Below are positions 1 to 8,358 of a DNA stretch of 64,000 nt, one piece after another. The notes beneath the pieces are model-generated. The model saw only the letters and a list, made by a program, of their open reading frames with translations, ran no database searches and had not been told where the DNA came from. The translations under genes and the position numbers were made by a program. The stretch lies in NCBI RefSeq assembly GCF_900096975.1, contig NZ_FMYQ01000009.1, forward strand, positions 62,001-126,000, given 5' to 3'. Each line of letters opens with the position of its first letter. Within the stretch, counting starts at the first letter, position 1. The stretch comes from Paraburkholderia lycopersici. Lineage in GTDB: Bacteria; Pseudomonadota; Gammaproteobacteria; Burkholderiales; Burkholderiaceae.

Positions 1-339
1 TTTGCTGATGAGATCGCTTCATCGCGCTCGTACGGGCAGATCAAGTGGGCGGTGCCTGCAATCGTCGTGGGCTATCTGCGCGGCTGGCCGATTCTGCGCG
101 GCGCACGGATGTCATGCACAGCGGCGATTGTCGGCAATCGCGTGGTGGGTGGCTTGCGCCAGCCCGATGAGTTCGTGCGCCATCGCGTGCTCGATCTTGT
201 CGGCGATCTCGCGCTCGCGGGCGCGCCGCTGCTCGGGCGCGTCACCGCGCGGCGGCCGACGCATGAAATGAACTACAGGCTTCTCGCGGCGGTGCTCGGC
301 ACGCCGGGCGCGTACGAGTGGGTCGAGGCGCACGCGTAA
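1..339 (+). CDS. LpxC-like deacetylase, C-terminal part (cut by window edge)
   Basis: Reading frame 1 is open from the first base, so this is the C-terminal 112 residues of a longer protein. The end matches the LpxC family (zinc-dependent UDP-3-O-acyl-GlcNAc N-deacetylase of lipid A synthesis): DEFVRHRVLDLVGDL at residues 56-70 carries the His and Asp that are zinc ligands in LpxC, and THEMNYRLL further on carries the catalytic His. It is clearly divergent from ordinary LpxC (HEMNYRLL instead of HALNNKLL, and a different segment before the zinc motif) and it lies directly before a capsule lipid-type gene, 35 bases away. I infer a paralogue acting on a capsule or lipid precursor rather than the housekeeping lpxC. 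The substrate is unknown. Confidence 0.75.
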   Translation, partial: FADEIASSRSYGQIKWAVPAIVVGYLRGWPILRGARMSCTAAIVGNRVVGGLRQPDEFVRHRVLDLVGDLALAGAPLLGRVTARRPTHEMNYRLLAAVLGTPGAYEWVEAHA

Positions 340-374
340 CGCGCGCGCCGAACAAACAGGTTAGATCAAGTTAC

Positions 375-1748
375 ATGGGACTCGGGGAAACATTACGCCA
401 GCAACTGGCGGCCAAAGCGCTGAAGCGGCAACTCGAGCGCGCGACCGATGCGCTCGTGGCGCCCGGCGTGCCCAACGCGAAGTCGGTGCGGGCCGCGCAG
501 ACGCTTTCCGCGCGTAGCCGCTTCGAAGCGATGCCGCAGTTTCAGCAGGTCAAGCTGATGCGCGAGATGGGCGAGACGCTGCGCGTCGATTCGCCGTTCT
601 TTCGCGTGCACGACGGTATTGCGGGTGCGACGACGCAGATCGGCGGCCGCGAATACGTGAACTTCGCGAACTACAGCTATCTGGGGCTCGCGGGCGATCC
701 GACCATCGCGGCGCGTGCCAAGGCGGCGATCGACCGTTATGGTACGTCGGCTTCGGCGAGTCGCATTGTCGCGGGTGAGCGGCCAGTGCATCGCGAGCTG
801 GAACGAGCACTCGCAGCATTCTACGAAACGGACGACTGCGTCGCGTTCGTGAGCGGCCATGCGACGAACGTTACCGTGATCGGCGCGCTGTTCGGGCCGG
901 GCGATTTGATCGTGCATGACGCGCTCGCGCACAACAGCATCGTGCAGGGCGCACAGTTGAGTGGCGCCAGGCGACTTGGTTTCGCACACAACGACTGGCA
1001 GGCGCTCGACGAACTGCTTGCGCGCGTGCGCGGCGAGTACCGCAATGTTCTGATCGCCATCGAAGGTCTCTATAGCATGGATGGCGACCTGCCCGACCTG
1101 GAGCGCTTTTGCGAAGTGAAGGAGCGGCATGGCGCGTTCCTGCTCGTCGACGAAGCGCATTCGCTCGGAGTGCTCGGCGCGACGGGCCGCGGTATTCGCG
1201 AGCATTGCGGCGTTGCATCGGACCGCGTCGATCTGTGGATGGGCACGATGAGCAAGACGCTGGCGGGTTGCGGCGGGTTCATCGCCGGCTGTCAGCCGCT
1301 CGCCGATATGTTGCGCAATCTCGCGCCTGGGTTTCTGTATAGCGTTGGGCTTGCACCGGCGCTTGCCGAGGCTTCGCTCGCCGCGCTCGAATGTTTGATT
1401 GCGCAACCGGAGCGGGTCGCGCAACTGCAGGCGCGGGGCAATCAATTCCTGAGGGAAGCACGCGCGGCCGGGCTCGATACCGGTACGAGCGCAGGCTTTG
1501 CGGTCGTGCCTGTCATCACGGGCAGTTCGCTGAAGGCCGCCCAGTGGGCAAATGCGCTGTTCGAAGAAGGGATTAACGTGCAGCCGATTTTTTATCCGGC
1601 TGTTGAAGAGAAAGCGGCGCGCTTGCGGTTTTTTATTTGTTCGACGCATGAGCCGGAGCAGATTAGCCGAGCGGTTGCGGCAGTGGCGAGCATTTCAGGG
1701 CGTACTGGACGCAACGCCGGTGTCGGACCGAGTATTTTGACTATATGA
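375..1748 (+). CDS. alpha-oxoamine synthase (AONS/serine palmitoyltransferase-like), WcbT/RkpG-type capsule protein
   Basis: A 457-residue fold-type I PLP enzyme of the 8-amino-7-oxononanoate synthase family, which condenses an acyl thioester with an amino acid. VDEAHSLGVLG and the PLP-lysine motif TMSKTLAGCGGF are intact. It has about 80 extra N-terminal residues compared with BioF (around 385-400 aa). Proteins of this kind are known in capsule loci (RkpG of Sinorhizobium, WcbT of Burkholderia pseudomallei), where they are linked to lipid or anchor synthesis, and the capsule export genes that follow support the same role here. The ATG at 375 is preferred to upstream in-frame starts because it falls after the LpxC-like stop and gives a normal N-terminus. 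A biotin role is unlikely because no other bio gene is near. Confidence 0.85.
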   Translation: MGLGETLRQQLAAKALKRQLERATDALVAPGVPNAKSVRAAQTLSARSRFEAMPQFQQVKLMREMGETLRVDSPFFRVHDGIAGATTQIGGREYVNFANYSYLGLAGDPTIAARAKAAIDRYGTSASASRIVAGERPVHRELERALAAFYETDDCVAFVSGHATNVTVIGALFGPGDLIVHDALAHNSIVQGAQLSGARRLGFAHNDWQALDELLARVRGEYRNVLIAIEGLYSMDGDLPDLERFCEVKERHGAFLLVDEAHSLGVLGATGRGIREHCGVASDRVDLWMGTMSKTLAGCGGFIAGCQPLADMLRNLAPGFLYSVGLAPALAEASLAALECLIAQPERVAQLQARGNQFLREARAAGLDTGTSAGFAVVPVITGSSLKAAQWANALFEEGINVQPIFYPAVEEKAARLRFFICSTHEPEQISRAVAAVASISGRTGRNAGVGPSILTI

Positions 1749-1804
1749 CGTAAATAACATGCAGAAACATAGCATTAGGATGCGTACATAAATTTGATTG
1801 GATT

Positions 1805-1831
1805 GAATTATCTCATCTAATGAGATAATTC
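1805..1831. promoter_or_regulatory. perfect 12-bp inverted repeat upstream of the export operon
   Basis: GAATTATCTCAT (1805-1816) and ATGAGATAATTC (1820-1831) are exact reverse complements separated by CTA. The element is AT-rich in a GC-rich genome, followed by CTTTAAAAAA, and lies 194 bases before the OPX start. It could be a dyad operator, or a weak terminator for the upstream gene; the AT-rich stem makes an operator somewhat more likely. Confidence 0.55.
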
Positions 1832-1840
1832 TTTAAAAAA

Positions 1841-1894
1841 TTGTGCGATAGCACACAGTGCGGCGAGCCGTCCGGGGTGGATCAGATCGCACAA
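1841..1894. promoter_or_regulatory. second inverted repeat TTGTGCGAT...ATCGCACAA
   Basis: TTGTGCGAT at 1841-1849 is exactly complementary to ATCGCACAA at 1886-1894, with 36 bases between them. It lies just downstream of the 12-bp dyad, in the leader of the export genes. A TTGTGCA/TGCACAA pair also occurs before the gene at 15449. It may be a regulator site or an RNA stem; the sequence alone cannot decide. Confidence 0.35.
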
Positions 1895-2024
1895 AATTGC
1901 GCGGGCAACTAGTTTTTGCGCGCCATTGGAAAGTACGGGGACTGGCGAATAAGTGTTGTGCCAGTGTTGGGTGATCGAAAGAGGCGGCGAAAAGCGACGC
2001 CTTTGTTTATCAGATGCAAGTCAA

Positions 2025-3200
2025 ATGAGAGTAGAAAAGCATTTGTCAAAGCTAGGTGAATTTTCGGGGGTTGCCGCCTTGTGCCTGGTTTTGACTGGTT
2101 GCGGGACCATGCCGAGCTGGATTTCATCCAGCGGCGCCAGCCGCGAACAGGTGATGGATTTGCCAAAAGAAGGGCGAATCGAAGGCATCAAGCTGGTCGA
2201 CGTGAACGACGCGCTCGCGAGAAAGCTGGCTGCCAGCAAAGTCTTGGGGCGATTTTCCGATGTGTTTCGCAGTGGCCCCGCAAATCGCTATGTGATCGGG
2301 CCCGGCGATATTCTCGACGTGACGATTTGGGAGTCGCCCCCTGCAATGCTGTTCGGCGCCGGTGTGATGGATCCGACCAAGCCTCCGATGCCCGGTGTGT
2401 CTTCCGCTGTCACCTTTCCCCAGCAAATGGTCTCTGCCGATGGAACGATCACCGTACCGTTTGCTGGTCACGTGGCCGTGGACGGTCGGGATACCCAAGG
2501 GATCGAGAACGATATCGCTCGTCGTCTGAAGGGTAAGGCCAACAATCCCCAAGTGATGGTGCAGGTCGTCAAGAACAACAGCGCCAACGTTACCGTTGTC
2601 GGTGAAGTCACCAATAACCTGCAAATGCCCTTGACACCCAAGGGAGAGCATTTGCTGGATGCCATCGCGGCCGGCGGCGGCGTGAAGGAAGCCGTCAGCC
2701 GTGTTGCTGTTCAGCTAACCCGGGGCAAGGTCACTTCGACCATGGCGCTTGAGTCCATCATTCGGGATCCCAAGCAAAACGTGTCACTCGAGCCGGGCGA
2801 TGTGGTGACGGCTCTGTTCCAGCCGGAGAGCTTCTCCGTGCTGGGGGCAACCGGCAAAAATGACGAGATGCCGCTCGAGGCGCAGGGTATTTCGCTCGCG
2901 CAGGCGCTGGCGCGTGCTGGCGGGATGATCGATAACCGCGCCGATGCGCGCGGTGTGTTCATCTTCCGGTTTGAGGACGCCAAGCTAGTTGACGGGCGCG
3001 ACGCGAAAGGTACTGTTCCAATCGTTTACCAGGTCGATCTTCGCGATCCCTCGTCGTTCTTTGTCACGCAGAATTTCCCGATCCAGGACCGGGATGTTAT
3101 TTACGTGGCGAATTCGCCTGAGGCTGAGTTCAACAAGTTCCTCAGACTGGTCATTTCGGTTGCAGCGCCGAGCGTGACGCTGAACAAGGCACTCGACTAA
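2025..3200 (+). CDS. outer-membrane polysaccharide export (OPX) lipoprotein, Wza/KpsD/BexD family
   Basis: A 391-residue lipoprotein. The signal peptide ends in lipobox LTGC, with Cys26 the predicted acylated residue. The polysaccharide-export (PES) domain begins at about residue 89 (YVIGPGDILDVTIW), followed by SLBB-like repeats (VVGEVTNNL, VLGATGKND) and a C-terminal stretch ending near PSVTLNKALD. It should form the periplasm-spanning outer-membrane channel that receives capsule from the KpsMTE complex. Size and lipobox are closer to BexD/CtrA/WcbC than to E. coli KpsD. ATG 2025 was chosen because it gives a normal signal peptide. It opens the run of export genes kpsM, kpsT, kpsE. Confidence 0.92.
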   Translation: MRVEKHLSKLGEFSGVAALCLVLTGCGTMPSWISSSGASREQVMDLPKEGRIEGIKLVDVNDALARKLAASKVLGRFSDVFRSGPANRYVIGPGDILDVTIWESPPAMLFGAGVMDPTKPPMPGVSSAVTFPQQMVSADGTITVPFAGHVAVDGRDTQGIENDIARRLKGKANNPQVMVQVVKNNSANVTVVGEVTNNLQMPLTPKGEHLLDAIAAGGGVKEAVSRVAVQLTRGKVTSTMALESIIRDPKQNVSLEPGDVVTALFQPESFSVLGATGKNDEMPLEAQGISLAQALARAGGMIDNRADARGVFIFRFEDAKLVDGRDAKGTVPIVYQVDLRDPSSFFVTQNFPIQDRDVIYVANSPEAEFNKFLRLVISVAAPSVTLNKALD

Positions 3201-3343
3201 CGGCCGACGAGACTTTCAGGTCGTTGAGCATGAGTGGCTTCATGGTATCCGTCGTCAGCGGCCTCGTTTTTTTTCCGGGCGACCATGGCGAAGGGCGCCG
3301 CAAGTTCGTGGGCCGCATTTGTTTCAGACACTTCGACGTTCAG

Positions 3344-4147
3344 ATGACTCTTTTCGAAATACGCTCCAAGTCTCGCAGTTCCTATGCGGTCACGTTTGAT
3401 GTCTGGCGCGCGCTGTTCCTGCGGGAAGCCTTGGACCGGCTGTTCGACATGCGTGCGGCGTGGTTCTGGCTGCTGATGGAGCCGGCGATGCACATCGGTT
3501 TCATCACCTTCGTCTATACGGTCATCCGCGTGCGGACCATCGCCGGCATCGATGCGGTCGTGTGGACAATCGTCGGCATGCTCGCATTTTTTATGTACCG
3601 ACGCACGGCTATCCAGGTCATGTACGCCGTCGAATCAAATCAGCCGCTGTTTGCCTACCGGCAGGTGAAACCATTCGATGTGGCGCTCATGCGTGCCGCA
3701 CTCGAGGCGTTTTTGATGATGATCGTATCCATCATCCTACTTGTCGTGGCTGCACTTTGCGGGCGCGCGGCGCTTCCGCAAGATCCCTTGGTGGCACTCG
3801 TCGCGCTTTTCGGGTTGTGGCTGTTTGGCGTGGGCTACGGATTAGTGACGTCGGTTCTCATGGCGTTGGTCCCGGAAACCGAGCACATTCTGAAGATGCT
3901 TATGATGCCGCTGTATCTGATTTCGGGCACGCTCGTATCCCTCGCTTCTGTACCCGAGCCGTACCAGGGATGGCTGCTTATCAATCCGATCGCACATGGT
4001 CTCGAGCTGGTGCGACAGGGCTTCGGTACCGAATACCACATTATGCAGGGCGTCAGCCTTGGCTATCTATACAGCTGGGCTGGCGCGAGTGTGTTCCTCG
4101 GCCTGGCGCTGTATCGTCGTTTCGCTCGTCAACTGGTGATGCAATGA
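3344..4147 (+). CDS. kpsM: capsule ABC transporter permease KpsM
   Basis: A 267-residue ABC-2 type permease. The N-terminal segment FLREALDRLFDMRAAWFWLL, then about six membrane helices (for example MLAFFMYRR region, MIVSIILLVVAALCG, LVALFGLWLFGVGYG) and the typical C-terminal PIAHGLELVRQGF motif match KpsM/BexB/CtrC/Wzm2. It forms the inner-membrane pore for the lipid-linked capsule. ATG 3344 is preferred to the in-frame ATG at 3224 because homologues start a few residues before the LFLREA segment. Its stop overlaps the kpsT start as ATGA, indicating translational coupling. Confidence 0.93.
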   Translation: MTLFEIRSKSRSSYAVTFDVWRALFLREALDRLFDMRAAWFWLLMEPAMHIGFITFVYTVIRVRTIAGIDAVVWTIVGMLAFFMYRRTAIQVMYAVESNQPLFAYRQVKPFDVALMRAALEAFLMMIVSIILLVVAALCGRAALPQDPLVALVALFGLWLFGVGYGLVTSVLMALVPETEHILKMLMMPLYLISGTLVSLASVPEPYQGWLLINPIAHGLELVRQGFGTEYHIMQGVSLGYLYSWAGASVFLGLALYRRFARQLVMQ

Positions 4148-4800
4148 TCGTCGTTCACGACGTGTACAAGCGCTATCGGACCGAGCATGGCGCGGGCAAA
4201 TGGGTGCTGCGAGGCGTTGATGTGACGATTCCGCCCATGCGAAATGTCGGCTTGATCGGGCCCAATGGCGCCGGCAAGTCCACACTACTGCGTCTCATTG
4301 GCGGTGTGGACCAACCAACTCGCGGATTTGTGCGCCGTCAGTGCCGGGTTTCCTGGCCGGTGGGGCAAGGCGGTCTTGAAGGAACATTGACCGGCCGGCA
4401 GAACGCGAAGTTCGTTTGCCGTGTGCACGGTCACCAGGACGATCTTGCTGACCGTCTTGATTTCATCAAGGACTTCTCCGAACTGAATGGAGCCTTTGAC
4501 GAGCCGGTCAAGACCTATTCATCCGGTATGCGTGCACGGCTGCAATTTGCATTGTCGCTGGCGTTCGACTTCGATGTTTATATCTCGGATGAAGTAACGG
4601 CGACCGGCGATGCGGGATTCCGAAAAAAGGCTGCGGGGGCTTTTCGGTCGATGGTCAATCGATCAGGTTTGATCATGGTGTCTCACGACGAATCCACCCT
4701 AAAGGATTTTTGCCAATCGGGGATCTGGATTCATAACGGCAAGGCGCATTGGTTCGAGCAACTCGACGACGCTCTAAAGGCTTATCAGGAAACGCTTTAA
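4144..4800 (+). CDS. kpsT: capsule ABC transporter ATP-binding protein KpsT
   Basis: A 218-residue ATPase with Walker A GPNGAGKST at residues 39-47, a degenerate signature TYSSGM at about 124-129, Walker B FDVYISDE at 143-150, and the switch His in MVSHDE. It is the short KpsT/BexA/CtrD form without the C-terminal carbohydrate-binding domain found in O-antigen Wzt proteins that recognise a capped chain end. That matters because a candidate chain-capping protein is encoded two genes later. It overlaps kpsM by 4 bases, and kpsE begins 2 bases after its stop. Confidence 0.94.
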   Translation: MIVVHDVYKRYRTEHGAGKWVLRGVDVTIPPMRNVGLIGPNGAGKSTLLRLIGGVDQPTRGFVRRQCRVSWPVGQGGLEGTLTGRQNAKFVCRVHGHQDDLADRLDFIKDFSELNGAFDEPVKTYSSGMRARLQFALSLAFDFDVYISDEVTATGDAGFRKKAAGAFRSMVNRSGLIMVSHDESTLKDFCQSGIWIHNGKAHWFEQLDDALKAYQETL

Positions 4801-4802
4801 AC

Positions 4803-5954
4803 ATGACTGACACTCAGAATACGAAAGATGCATTAGAGCATTCGTATCAGAACAGGCTGCCCACGCGGATATTTCGTCGGTTGGTTCAGCTTACCTTTGC
4901 ATTAGGTTTGCTCACGACGATTTATTGGATTTTCTTCGCCTCCGATCGCTACGTGTCGGAGGCTAATGTGATCATCCGGAAGACGGATTCGGCGAATATG
5001 CCTACGCTGGATTTGACCGGCCTCGTTTCGGGCACAGGAGCGAATCCCGTCAACCGCGCTGATCAATTGCTGCTGCGCGATTATCTGCTGTCGGTCGACA
5101 TGCTCAAGAAACTCGACGCCCAACTTGATCTGAGGAAACATTTCAGCGATTCCAGGCATGACTTCGTTTCGCGCATGTGGTTCAAGAATGCTTCCGTCGA
5201 GTGGTTCTATCGCTACTATCTGTCGATGGTCGACATCGAATACGACGAATATGCTGGCGTTCTCCGGATCACCGTCCAGGCATACGATCCAAAAATTGCG
5301 CATGCAATGGCTGCCATGCTCGTTCAGGATGGCGAGCAATACATGAACCTCCTGGGCCATCAAATGGCAGAGGCGCAAATCAGTTTTCTTACCAACCAGG
5401 TGGAAGAGGCACAGGACCGCTTTCAAAAGGCGAGCCAGGCTGTGCTCGCGTACCAGAACAAGGAAGGACTGATTTCGCCGACGGACACGGCGCAAAGCAT
5501 CGGCACAATCGTGGGGAACCTTGAAGCGCAACGCGCACAACTGCAGACGCAGTTGGCGTCGTTGCCCACGTCGCTGGATCCGAATCACCCCAACATCGTG
5601 CTGCTCAAGCAGGCTTTGGGTGCGATCGATCGACAGATCGCGGAGGAGAACGCGAAGCTTGCGAGACCGGCGGGGAAGACGCTGAATGCATCGGTAGAAG
5701 AATTTCAGCGTCTGCAGATGCAGATGAGCCTCAGCGAGGATCTGTACAAGTCGGCATTGCTCAGTCTTGAGAAGGGGCGTGCCGATTCGTTGCGCCTTCT
5801 GGAAAAGGTGTCTGTGTTGCAGTCGCCAACAATGCCCGAGTTTTCAATGGAGCCGCGACGCCTTTACAACGTCATTGTCACGCTTCTTATTACGTTCATG
5901 GTAGCCGGGATTCTGAAGCTGCTGGAGAGCATTGTGCTGGATCACGTGGACTGA
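4803..5954 (+). CDS. kpsE: capsule export inner-membrane co-polymerase KpsE
   Basis: A 383-residue PCP-3 family protein (KpsE/BexC/CtrB/WcbD). One membrane helix lies near residues 27-46 (TFALGLLTTIYWIFF), a long periplasmic part is rich in coiled coil (QVEEAQDRFQKASQAVLAYQ and onward), and the P-rich loop LQSPTMPEFSMEPRRLY precedes the C-terminal helix at about 353-372. It links KpsMT to the OPX channel. The start is 2 bases after the kpsT stop, so the export genes are tightly co-transcribed. Confidence 0.93.
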   Translation: MTDTQNTKDALEHSYQNRLPTRIFRRLVQLTFALGLLTTIYWIFFASDRYVSEANVIIRKTDSANMPTLDLTGLVSGTGANPVNRADQLLLRDYLLSVDMLKKLDAQLDLRKHFSDSRHDFVSRMWFKNASVEWFYRYYLSMVDIEYDEYAGVLRITVQAYDPKIAHAMAAMLVQDGEQYMNLLGHQMAEAQISFLTNQVEEAQDRFQKASQAVLAYQNKEGLISPTDTAQSIGTIVGNLEAQRAQLQTQLASLPTSLDPNHPNIVLLKQALGAIDRQIAEENAKLARPAGKTLNASVEEFQRLQMQMSLSEDLYKSALLSLEKGRADSLRLLEKVSVLQSPTMPEFSMEPRRLYNVIVTLLITFMVAGILKLLESIVLDHVD

Positions 5955-5973
5955 CCAGTTCCGAGGTAGAGAA

Positions 5974-8352
5974 ATGAGCAACACTTCGTTAAAGCTGCAA
6001 CCGGGAAAGGCTGGTGGTGAAGCGCGCGACATGGCGGTACTGCGGGACGAGAACGCTCTGCTGTTTGCGCAACTCCATGTGGTGCAGCAGGAGCTGGAGC
6101 GCCGCCACTATCAGGACACGGAGATTCAGCGGCCGGCTGGTGCGCTAAGGCTCGTTTTCGACGATAGCCGGTTTCTGGAGGTCGTGGCCGAGAGTCTGCG
6201 TTATCAAAAAGCGCTTGTGACGCGTGAGGACATGCATCGTTTGCACGCCGAGCGTTCCCTCACGAATCGTCTCGGTACGGCAGTCATTGAGGGCGTGAGT
6301 GGTCCGGCGGCCGTGTTTGGGTTGCCGGGCAAGCTGTGGTCCATCTGGCGCGATGTCAGGAGCTATGCGCCTCCTTCACGCCTGGGCGGCAAAAGCTACG
6401 ACAAGGTGATCGCCGCTTATCGGGAAGGTGGCGATGTTGCCGTCGACGCGCTGTTGCAGACTCAGCCTGCGAGTGTGAAGGCCAACGCGATGACCATGCT
6501 CGCGCGTGACCTCGCCAACGCGGACCTCCAAGGAGCGGCTCGCTACGCGAGGCAGGCGTATGAACTTGATCCGCGTCCGTTCCGGCTCAAGTGGCTTGCG
6601 TTCCGCGAGCATGAGGCCGGCCGTCCGGACGAGGGTGAGGCGCTACTCGATGCGTTGCCGGCTAACATGAAGCTCAGCGAATCGGAGCAGCGCCAGGTTG
6701 GTATTCTCCGCGCGGATGCCCAGCGTAAGCGTGCGCGCGAAGTATCGGAAAAATACGATTACGCAGCTCGCCGCCGAGAGTTGGAGCAGAGATTCGAGCG
6801 CCTGATGCAGGAACGCGCCGACCAGCAGGCACTGCTGGAGCAGCAGCAGGCGCAGCTCGGCGAGCAGCGGAAAGCGTGTACCGATCTGGAAATTGAGCGA
6901 TCCGCCCTGAATGCGGAACTGGCTACGCGAAAAGTAGAAATTCTTGGCTTGAGCCAGTCGCACGATGTGCTGCGGCGGGATCACGATAATCTCGTTCGGG
7001 ACCATGCGGCTCTTCTTCAGGTAAGCGAAACGCGCGCGCGCGAAAGCGCGGAGCGTGAGAATCTGCTTCTCGCACAACGTGTGCAAATCGAAGCGTTGGA
7101 GCAGGCACGGGCTAAATGGGAACAGGAACGCAAGGAGATCATCGAGCGGCTGGAGTCAATTCGCAACGACGCGCAGGAATCGTCGCGCGCCCACGAAGAG
7201 AAAGATGCGCTGATTGCGCAGCAGCGAAGCGATATCGAGGAAAGCGACCGGCTTCGCACGCAGTCGGAAGGCTTGCGGGTTGCGCTTTCCGAGCAAGTCG
7301 AAGCGTTGCGTAAGCGTGAGCAGGATCTGGTTCGTGCCCACGAAGAGAAAAGCGCACAACTGGACCAGCAGCAACGCCGCATCGAGGAGATCGACGGGTT
7401 GCGACTGCAATGGGAGCAGCAGTGCGCGACGCTGTCCATGCGGCAAACGGCCTTGCAGAAAGACGTGGATGCTTTGTCTCGAGTGCGCAACGAGCAGGCG
7501 GAGTTACTCGTTCGCCAGGTGGATTTGTTCGGTTCGATACTGGGACAGCAGCATGAAGTCGCGAATGGGTTCATCAAGCAGATAAGCCCCTCTGGAGCGC
7601 AACTTGAGCGACAACTGCGCGCCGCCGTGAAGGAAGAGACGACCAACGCGAACCGCCAAATGCAGGCGCTGATCGGGTTGCAGGGCTATTACTCGAACGG
7701 GGAGCTGCCGCTCCTCAATGCTGAGGCCAGTACCTGGCCCGTCAGCCCGGATTTCGCGCTCTATCTCGTACAACTGATCGAGCAAAAGCATTACGACCTG
7801 ATCGTCGAATTCGGTTCCGGCCTATCGACCGCGGTCATCGGCAAGGCGCTCGCACAACGAAAGGCGCGCAATCCGTCGCAAGCGTCGAGATCGACGAAAT
7901 TCGTCTCATTCGAACATCTGCCTTCGTATCACGAGCAAACGCTGACTCGTCTGCAGGCCATGGGCGTGGACGAGAACGTCGATCTGCGTCTGACGCCGTT
8001 GCTGAACTGGACGGCCGCCGACGGCACGCTGTATTCGTACTATGACTGCGCTCCGGCACTCGAGTCGTTGAGCCGCGCCACGTCGGAGCAGATACCGTCG
8101 ATTCTGGTGATGGTTGACGGTCCGCCCGCTGGAGTGGGAAAGCTGGCGCGCTATCCGGCGGCACCATTGATGCGGCAGTTTTTCCCGAGGGCGTCGATCG
8201 ATTTCGTGCTCGATGACTACATCCGAGAGGACGAGCAACGCATCGCCAAGCTTTGGCAAGCCGAACTCGAGGCCAGCGGCTTTGTGTGTCAGGTGTCGGA
8301 ACGTAGGTTGGAAAAGGGTGCTTGTCTGATTTCCGCGAATATCAAGAATTAA
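5974..8352 (+). CDS. coiled-coil protein with C-terminal SAM methyltransferase domain, possible capsule chain-length/capping protein
   Basis: A 792-residue protein in the same run as kpsE, with a good ribosome site (GAGGTAGAG). The N-terminal part has DENALLFAQLHVVQQELERR (a motif type I recall from many glycan-locus proteins) and a TPR-like helical region at about 150-240. Residues about 258-515 are a long, charged, Gln/Glu/Arg-rich coiled coil containing two tandem copies of a 49-residue unit that both begin RAHEEK (codons at 7186 and 7333). The C-terminal 200 residues look like a class I SAM methyltransferase: VEFGSGLST at 611-619 as motif I, and MVDGPPAGVGKLARYPA later. A coiled coil attached to a methyltransferase recalls WbdD of E. 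coli O9a, where coil length sets chain length. Function here is inferred, and the domain order is reversed compared with WbdD. Confidence 0.75.
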   Translation: MSNTSLKLQPGKAGGEARDMAVLRDENALLFAQLHVVQQELERRHYQDTEIQRPAGALRLVFDDSRFLEVVAESLRYQKALVTREDMHRLHAERSLTNRLGTAVIEGVSGPAAVFGLPGKLWSIWRDVRSYAPPSRLGGKSYDKVIAAYREGGDVAVDALLQTQPASVKANAMTMLARDLANADLQGAARYARQAYELDPRPFRLKWLAFREHEAGRPDEGEALLDALPANMKLSESEQRQVGILRADAQRKRAREVSEKYDYAARRRELEQRFERLMQERADQQALLEQQQAQLGEQRKACTDLEIERSALNAELATRKVEILGLSQSHDVLRRDHDNLVRDHAALLQVSETRARESAERENLLLAQRVQIEALEQARAKWEQERKEIIERLESIRNDAQESSRAHEEKDALIAQQRSDIEESDRLRTQSEGLRVALSEQVEALRKREQDLVRAHEEKSAQLDQQQRRIEEIDGLRLQWEQQCATLSMRQTALQKDVDALSRVRNEQAELLVRQVDLFGSILGQQHEVANGFIKQISPSGAQLERQLRAAVKEETTNANRQMQALIGLQGYYSNGELPLLNAEASTWPVSPDFALYLVQLIEQKHYDLIVEFGSGLSTAVIGKALAQRKARNPSQASRSTKFVSFEHLPSYHEQTLTRLQAMGVDENVDLRLTPLLNWTAADGTLYSYYDCAPALESLSRATSEQIPSILVMVDGPPAGVGKLARYPAAPLMRQFFPRASIDFVLDDYIREDEQRIAKLWQAELEASGFVCQVSERRLEKGACLISANIKN

Positions 8353-8358
8353 CAAACG

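Noticed and set aside
1..339. The housekeeping lpxC gene
   Set aside because: Residues around the zinc motif diverge from usual LpxC, and there are no cell-division genes beside it; it lies in a capsule context.
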